9,461 nt of DNA from Blautia sp. (GTDB lineage: Bacteria > Bacillota > Clostridia > Lachnospirales > Lachnospiraceae), in assembly GCA_017420455.1 (NCBI GenBank), contig JAFOJB010000248.1, forward strand, positions 1 to 9,461. The letters run 5' to 3'. Positions 4,834 through 9,461 of this stretch are shown here, in pieces. A program made the position numbers and the translations under genes. Position 1 is the stretch's first letter. Each line of letters begins with the position of its first letter. The notes beneath the pieces were generated by a model. That model was not told the origin of the DNA. It saw nothing but the letters and a program-made list of their open reading frames with translations, and did not search any database.

Positions 4834-6519
4834 ATGGAAAAACGGCCTGTATGCTCCGGGAAAAAGAAGGAGTATGCGGTTCTGCGGAAGTTCTTCATTA
4901 TCGCTTCCGCTGCTTTTTTCTGCATTCTGCGCTCCTGGACATGCCAGGGAAAAGCAGAGATTATAGAGTACAATATACTTGGCGGGTATCAGGACAGTGG
5001 ACAGCAGAACAGTCCGGACAACATTCCGGAGAAAAATCAGGATATCCTGCAGGCAGGAGACCGGGAGACGGAAGAAGACATGGCGGGGAGCCAGGTTCTG
5101 TATGTCAGAGGGGCGGGTAATTCGGAGAAGGAATATACTGTCCGCCTGAAGGACATGAAAACCGGCAGGACCACTGCTCTGCGGGGGCAGGAGATTCTGG
5201 ACAGGGGATATCTGAAAGAGAATGTTTATACCCTGCTTCTTGTCGACAACGACGCGGATATTCCGCAGGAAAACCGGGAAAAGCTGCGTGAGATCCTGGA
5301 AGGGATCCTGGACGCGCATCTTGAGGGGGAAAGGTTTGCTTTTTATACTTTCCGGGAAGGTAAGCTTTCCCGGATCAATACCTTCTCAGACTTATACCGG
5401 TTTCTGGAAATTTCCGTACGGAACCTGTCCTTTGAAGAGCAGGAAAGCGTATTGTCAGACGCACTGCTGGAATGCATGGGAGAGCTGGATACCGAAAACA
5501 GGCTGCGTTTCTGCAGGATCGTGGTTGTATCCGGGGGAGACAGCCAGGAGGCAGAGATATTCAGGGAACTCGGGAATTTTCTGGAGGTGCATCCAATGCC
5601 CTTTTACTGTGTGGAGCAGGAGAGAGGAAAGACTCCCTTCCAGGCTTTGTGCAGGCAGAACGGCGGGAAGTGGTTCTCTCTGGAAAAGACGGATGCAAGT
5701 GAGGTTGTGCAGTGGATCACAAAGGACAGGAACCTGCGGGTCCTGCAGGTCTTTTTACCGCCGGAGCTTCAAAGCGGCCGGACCGTCACCTTACAGCTGG
5801 AGGGGAAAAACGGAGTTGGGACCTGGAGCGCAGAGAGAGAAATGCGCCTTCCGCTTTCGCCAGGCTACAGGGAACCACAGCCGTCACCGGAGCCAACTGC
5901 CTCCCCGGTGCCCTCCCGGAAGCCTTCGCCCACGGAGATTCCCGTAGAAAGGGCGGCTTCTGTATCTGAAAGAAGTCCAGAGGCATTGTCCGATAAGAAG
6001 GAAAAAAAGGCGTTTCCCATGGCATTTGCGCTTCTGGCATTTGCAGGCTGTGCTTTTATGGGAGGTTCTGTATTCTTTTATTTTCACGAAAGGTCTCTCC
6101 CCGGAAAAAAGAACCGGTTTCTGCCGGAAAACGGGGAACCAGCGTCAGATTGTTCCTCTGAGAAAGAAATCCCCTGTATGGCAGTACTCCGTAGTCTGCA
6201 GCATCCGGAACGTACATGGCGGATTCCCTGCCGCGCACAGCTTGTGATCGGGAAACATTCCCGCTATGCGGATCTTGCCATCACCGGAGACCATACGATT
6301 TCGCGAAGGCATCTGAAAGTGGAAATGGAAGGGGGAAACCTGTATATGGAGGATCTGGATTCCAGAAACGGCACCTGGCACAATCACCATAAAATGTCGG
6401 GCAGGGAAGTTATTAAAAACAATGATCTTCTGCGCATCGGGGACAGTGAATTTATCGTGCTGCTCCCCGGGGAACAGGAGGAGACAGGCAGAGCCGGGGA
6501 AAAACAGATATGGGAGTGA
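4834..6519 (+). CDS. VWA-like and FHA-domain membrane protein of a type VII secretion locus
   Basis: The 561-aa product starts with a basic stretch and a hydrophobic segment at about 18-32, a signal peptide (possible cleavage after GKA, residue 41) or anchor. Residues about 130-300 look like a von Willebrand A fold: strand YTLLLVDND, a helix, FAFYTF, RIVVVSGGDSQEAE and KWFSLEKTDASEVVQWI. The metal site DxSxS is replaced by Asp138-x-Asp140-x-Asp142. A Pro/Ser-rich linker (about 348-372) leads to a membrane helix (about 395-415) followed by basic residues. A C-terminal FHA domain (about 465-545) keeps the core pattern: Gly473-Lys474 (usually GR), SRRH at 490-493 and Asn512-Gly-Thr. The predicted layout is VWA outside and FHA inside. 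The start at 4834 has GGGAGAAAGGGTGG upstream, whereas ATG 4786 falls inside the promoter. The stop overlaps essC by 10 bp, implying coupled translation. An FHA domain implies binding of phosphothreonine or a kinase-like partner. Its role in secretion is inferred from the operon. Confidence 0.8.
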   Translation: MEKRPVCSGKKKEYAVLRKFFIIASAAFFCILRSWTCQGKAEIIEYNILGGYQDSGQQNSPDNIPEKNQDILQAGDRETEEDMAGSQVLYVRGAGNSEKEYTVRLKDMKTGRTTALRGQEILDRGYLKENVYTLLLVDNDADIPQENREKLREILEGILDAHLEGERFAFYTFREGKLSRINTFSDLYRFLEISVRNLSFEEQESVLSDALLECMGELDTENRLRFCRIVVVSGGDSQEAEIFRELGNFLEVHPMPFYCVEQERGKTPFQALCRQNGGKWFSLEKTDASEVVQWITKDRNLRVLQVFLPPELQSGRTVTLQLEGKNGVGTWSAEREMRLPLSPGYREPQPSPEPTASPVPSRKPSPTEIPVERAASVSERSPEALSDKKEKKAFPMAFALLAFAGCAFMGGSVFFYFHERSLPGKKNRFLPENGEPASDCSSEKEIPCMAVLRSLQHPERTWRIPCRAQLVIGKHSRYADLAITGDHTISRRHLKVEMEGGNLYMEDLDSRNGTWHNHHKMSGREVIKNNDLLRIGDSEFIVLLPGEQEETGRAGEKQIWE

Positions 6520-9359
6520 GGCTGTCCTTTTATACTGCGTCGGCATACCGGGAAATCCTGCTTCCGCCTCTGGACAACTCGGACCACCGGGTTTTTCTTC
6601 ACAAAAAGAATATGGGGCTCTCAGACAGTCTGGTTCTCCGGTTCGAGATCCTGGATGGAGTCTGGCGTTTCCTTCCGGGGAAGGATATGCAGGCTTCGGA
6701 AAGGATCCATCAGGATATGGTTCTGCTTGAGAATGCATGGGTATTAAGGGACAGAGGGTTTCTACAGATCTTCACCGCATCCCGTGAATACCTGACCATG
6801 CTGGTAAACATGGAGGAACGTACCGTAAGGCCGTTCCAGCGGTTTGATCTGCATGGGTTTCCGGAGATTTCAGTGGGAAGGAATCCGGAAAACATGATCG
6901 TATACAATAATCATGGCCTCGTATCAGGACGTCAGGCCAGACTCGTGCAAAAAAACGGGAAATGGGAAATCCGCAGCGAGGGTACAAACGGCTCCTACCG
7001 GAACGGAAAGCTGATCAGGACAAGGGCGGACCTGAAATACGGGGACTACCTGCAGATCCTCGGCCTGAGGATGCTGTTTCTGGAAGACATGCTCCTGATC
7101 GATCTGGAAGGCATAGGGAAGGAGCAGAAGATCCAGATAAAACGGGAACTCCTCTCTGCTCAGCTGACCACGGGCAGCCCCAAAGCAGCGGCCAGAAGGC
7201 AGGAGAAACCGGATGACAACGCAGGATTATTTCACCGTTCTCCACGTTCCATGGGGGCGCTTCCGGAAAAAGCGGTAAAGATCGTTCCACCGCCCCAGAG
7301 TCATGCACGAAGCGAACAGCCGTTTTTCCTGCAGGCAGGGCAGCTCTTTACTATGGCTGTCCCCATGCTTGCCGCAGGCCTGTTCATGGTCAGTTCCTCA
7401 AAAAAGGCGGGAAACGTGGTTCAGCCTACCATGTATACGGGGATTGTCATGGCCCTGCTTACTTTATGTACAGGGCTGTTCTGGGCTGCGGCAGGAAGAA
7501 AGTATTCGGATTTTTCCCATAGAAAGCAGGAGAAGGAAAGAATGCATATCTATGAGAAATATCTGGAACGGGAGGAAATGCGGATCAGGAACCTGTATGA
7601 GGAAACGGACAGGATTCTGCAGGAAATGTATCCCCCTGCAGAAATATGTATGGGTTATGGGAGAGAATCCTCCAGGCTGTGGAACCGGAATGTACGGCAG
7701 AGGGATTATCTCTGCCAGCGTCTCGGCACAGGGGAACGCCTTTTCCAGGTGAAGATCGATGTTCCGCAGGAATCCTTTATGGAGGGAGAGGACCTGTTGA
7801 AAAAGAAACCCTCCTTCCTGAAAAAGAATTACGAAAAGCTTCAGCATGTGCCGGTCCTGCTGGATCTGGGAGAACATCCGGTGGTCGGCCTGGTGGGGGG
7901 AGAAGGAAAGAAAGGCGCATTCTCCGTGATGAGGATTCTTACCGCGCAGATTGCCGCGTCAAATTGCTATACAGAAGTAAAACTGGTCTATATTTTCCGG
8001 GAAGAGGAAGTGGAATCCCGGGAGATGGTGGAATTTGCAAGGTGGCTGCCTCATGTATGGTCTGACGACCGGCTCTTTCGTTTTTACGCGGTGGGAGAAC
8101 AGGAAGCCGGGGAGGTATTCTTCCGCCTGGGCGAAATCTTCCGTTCCAGAGAGGAAAAAGAGGCAGGAGAGGATACGGCATTTTATATCATCTTTCTCTC
8201 TGATATTTCCCTGGCGGAAAACAGGCCGGAGGCAAAATATCTGCTGGACGGCAGCCGTTATGGTCTTTGCACCCTGATTCTTGCGGAAAACAGCGGCCAG
8301 CTCCCAAATGTATGCAGGTATATGGTGGTCAACGACGGTCTCTTTGCCGGAACAGATCCCATGTCCTTCTGCGAAGAGGAAAGAACAAGTGTGGATTTCG
8401 ATGAGGCGGGCAGTGAAAGGCTGGAAATGTTCGCAAGAAGACTATGCGGGATCCGCGTTCCGGAACACAGGACAAACGGGGAAATCCCGGATTCCGCTGA
8501 TTTCCTGGAGATGTTCGGCGTCCTGTCTCCTCAGGAGCTTCATTCGGAGGAGAGATGGAGAAAGAACAAAACCTATGAACATCTGCGCGGGCCGGTTGGA
8601 TTCGGGAGGGGCAGAGAAGTAGTATACCTGGACGTGCATGAAAAATATCATGGTCCTCACGGGCTGGTGGCGGGGACTACAGGCTCCGGGAAAAGTGAAA
8701 CCCTCCAGACCTATATTCTGTCCCTGGCGGTGAATTACAGCCCGGAGGATGTGAGCTTTTTCCTGATCGATTACAAAGGAGGCGGCATGGCCGATCTGTT
8801 CCGGGGTCTGCCGCATCTGACGGGACAGATCTCAAACCTGTCGGAAAACCAGGTCCGGAGGGCGATGGTCTCTGTGAAAAGCGAGAACAGGAGAAGACAA
8901 AGGGTTTTCCAGAAAAACGGCGTCAATAATATCAGTGCTTATACGAGGCTTTATAAAGCCGGAGAGACAAAGGAACCGGTACCTCACCTGTTCCTGATCG
9001 TGGATGAATTCGCGGAGCTGAAGAAGGAGGAGCCGGATTTTCTGAAGGAGCTGATCTCGGTGGCGCAGGTGGGCAGAAGTCTTGGAGTCCATCTGATCCT
9101 GTCGACCCAGAAGCCTTCGGGAACCGTGGATGAGAATATCCGGAGCAACTGCCGGTTCCGTCTGTGTCTTCGTGTGCAGGACCGGCAGGACAGCCTGGAT
9201 ATGCTGCAGAGGCCGGACGCGGCATACCTGACGCGGCCGGGAAGATGCTGTCTGCAGGTGGGAAATAATGAGATGTTCGAACAGTTCCAGTCCGGGTACA
9301 GCGGTGCTTCCCTGAAAGAAGCCGCAAGGAAAAAGGAGAGGAAAAAGCGTGTCTGCTGA
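6510..9359 (+). CDS. essC: Type VII secretion ATPase EssC, N-terminal part to first FtsK domain
   Basis: EssC is the membrane ATPase that drives export of WXG100-type proteins in Firmicute type VII systems. In order, the 949-aa frame shows an N-terminal FHA-like module (about 1-95), a second FHA (about 118-185; Gly123-Arg124, SGRQ at 139-142 where SxxH is usual, Asn160-Gly), membrane helices at about 279-295 and 309-328, a basic/acidic coiled-coil-like segment (335-370), a degenerate ATPase-like domain with a broken P-loop GGEGKKG (463-469), and one intact FtsK/SpoIIIE ATPase. That ATPase has Walker A GTTGSGKS at 722-729 (Lys728) and Walker B LFLIVDE with Asp832-Glu833, followed by STQKPSG and QVGNNEMFEQFQSGYSGA. 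Typical EssC is about 1,450-1,500 aa with two more ATPase domains. This frame ends early in a Lys/Arg/Glu-rich tail, while the -1 frame carries on with EssC-like sequence. ATG 6510 lies inside the preceding gene's end; its ribosome site is weak, so translation is probably coupled. Confidence 0.93.
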   Translation: MGVRLSFYTASAYREILLPPLDNSDHRVFLHKKNMGLSDSLVLRFEILDGVWRFLPGKDMQASERIHQDMVLLENAWVLRDRGFLQIFTASREYLTMLVNMEERTVRPFQRFDLHGFPEISVGRNPENMIVYNNHGLVSGRQARLVQKNGKWEIRSEGTNGSYRNGKLIRTRADLKYGDYLQILGLRMLFLEDMLLIDLEGIGKEQKIQIKRELLSAQLTTGSPKAAARRQEKPDDNAGLFHRSPRSMGALPEKAVKIVPPPQSHARSEQPFFLQAGQLFTMAVPMLAAGLFMVSSSKKAGNVVQPTMYTGIVMALLTLCTGLFWAAAGRKYSDFSHRKQEKERMHIYEKYLEREEMRIRNLYEETDRILQEMYPPAEICMGYGRESSRLWNRNVRQRDYLCQRLGTGERLFQVKIDVPQESFMEGEDLLKKKPSFLKKNYEKLQHVPVLLDLGEHPVVGLVGGEGKKGAFSVMRILTAQIAASNCYTEVKLVYIFREEEVESREMVEFARWLPHVWSDDRLFRFYAVGEQEAGEVFFRLGEIFRSREEKEAGEDTAFYIIFLSDISLAENRPEAKYLLDGSRYGLCTLILAENSGQLPNVCRYMVVNDGLFAGTDPMSFCEEERTSVDFDEAGSERLEMFARRLCGIRVPEHRTNGEIPDSADFLEMFGVLSPQELHSEERWRKNKTYEHLRGPVGFGRGREVVYLDVHEKYHGPHGLVAGTTGSGKSETLQTYILSLAVNYSPEDVSFFLIDYKGGGMADLFRGLPHLTGQISNLSENQVRRAMVSVKSENRRRQRVFQKNGVNNISAYTRLYKAGETKEPVPHLFLIVDEFAELKKEEPDFLKELISVAQVGRSLGVHLILSTQKPSGTVDENIRSNCRFRLCLRVQDRQDSLDMLQRPDAAYLTRPGRCCLQVGNNEMFEQFQSGYSGASLKEAARKKERKKRVC
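9327..9347 (+). other. Probable frameshift or recoding tract in essC
   Basis: The nonamer AGGAAAAAG occurs twice in the same codon phase (9327-9335 and 9339-9347), giving two A5 runs at 9330-9334 and 9342-9346. One missing base in either run would join the first ATPase frame to the open -1 frame downstream. Each nonamer reads G AAA AAG in frame, similar to but not the same as the classic A AAA AAG slippery site, and AGGAG at 9334-9338 sits just before the second run. The tract cannot be resolved between sequencing error, mutation and programmed slippage from sequence alone. Confidence 0.6.
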
Positions 9360-9461
9360 CAGATACCGGCAGGGTCGAGCTTTCCGGAAGTAAGGCAAAA
9401 GAGCGCTCTGTTCCGGAAGGAATGGGGGAAAGACCAGTAAAGGAATGGAAGGAAAAGACCC
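9347..9461 (+). CDS. essC: EssC continuation in the -1 frame (partial, runs off window)
   Basis: This frame is open from 9272, after a TGA at 9269-9271, to the window end. From 9347 it reads ACLLTDTGRVELSGSKAK and then a Glu/Lys-rich stretch. That resembles the segment that follows the first ATPase in Clostridial EssC proteins (pattern LxTxTGKxxLVG, from memory), whereas the 6510 frame stops at 9359. No good start codon with a ribosome site opens this frame: ATG 9422 is late, and GTG 9349 is in another frame that stops at 9391. A continuing essC is therefore favoured over a new gene. The second and third ATPase domains would lie beyond base 9461. Confidence 0.6.

Noticed and set aside
5222..5947. 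241-codon + strand frame inside the VWA/FHA gene
   Set aside because: It is an off-frame shadow, rich in Arg/Gly/Ser/Trp, with no domain and no ribosome site; the other frame has clear VWA and FHA motifs.
9349..9391. GTG start as a new downstream gene overlapping the essC stop
   Set aside because: The frame closes after 14 codons.

Overview
The window looks like chromosomal DNA from a low-GC-relative Firmicute of the class Clostridia, most likely a gut Lachnospiraceae. The grounds are the strong resemblance (from memory) of the sugar isomerase and xylulokinase to Lachnospiraceae proteins, AGGAG-type ribosome binding sites, a TTGACA/TAGAAT promoter, hairpin-plus-U-tract terminators and a Firmicute-type (T7SSb) EssC. 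No taxon can be fixed without a search. All convincing genes lie on the + strand.

Bases 1-464 hold no complete gene: possibly the last codons of an upstream gene, an intrinsic terminator, and a perfect 35-bp-arm palindrome of the REP-like type. Bases 465-1952 encode a FucI/AraA-family sugar isomerase with its own terminator. Bases 2122-3579 encode a complete xylulokinase (FGGY), also with its own terminator. Together they look like an isomerase plus kinase step feeding a pentulose phosphate into central metabolism. Between them lies a 64-bp structured repeat that recurs at 4527-4590.

Bases 3729-4424 form a single-gene unit with a good promoter and a strong terminator. The 231-aa product resembles the C-terminal part of anaerobic CO dehydrogenase (CooS/prismane fold), but all three positions where CooS holds cluster-binding cysteines are changed. 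It is a candidate metal-free pseudoenzyme. Bases 4425-4833 are non-coding and packed with structure: terminator, second repeat copy, two further perfect hairpins, a repeated 12-mer, a spaced direct repeat and a near-consensus promoter.

From that promoter runs a type VII secretion operon. The first gene (4834-6519) encodes a membrane protein with an outside VWA-like domain and a cytoplasmic FHA domain. It overlaps by 10 bp the gene for the EssC ATPase (6510-9359), which carries two FHA-like modules, two membrane helices, a degenerate ATPase-like domain and one intact FtsK/SpoIIIE ATPase domain. The EssC frame ends just after this first ATPase, but the -1 frame continues to the window end with what reads like the next part of EssC. 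The gene is therefore frameshifted at an A-rich tract, deliberately recoded, or split between ATPase domains as in mycobacterial EccCa/EccCb. The rest of the locus lies beyond base 9461.
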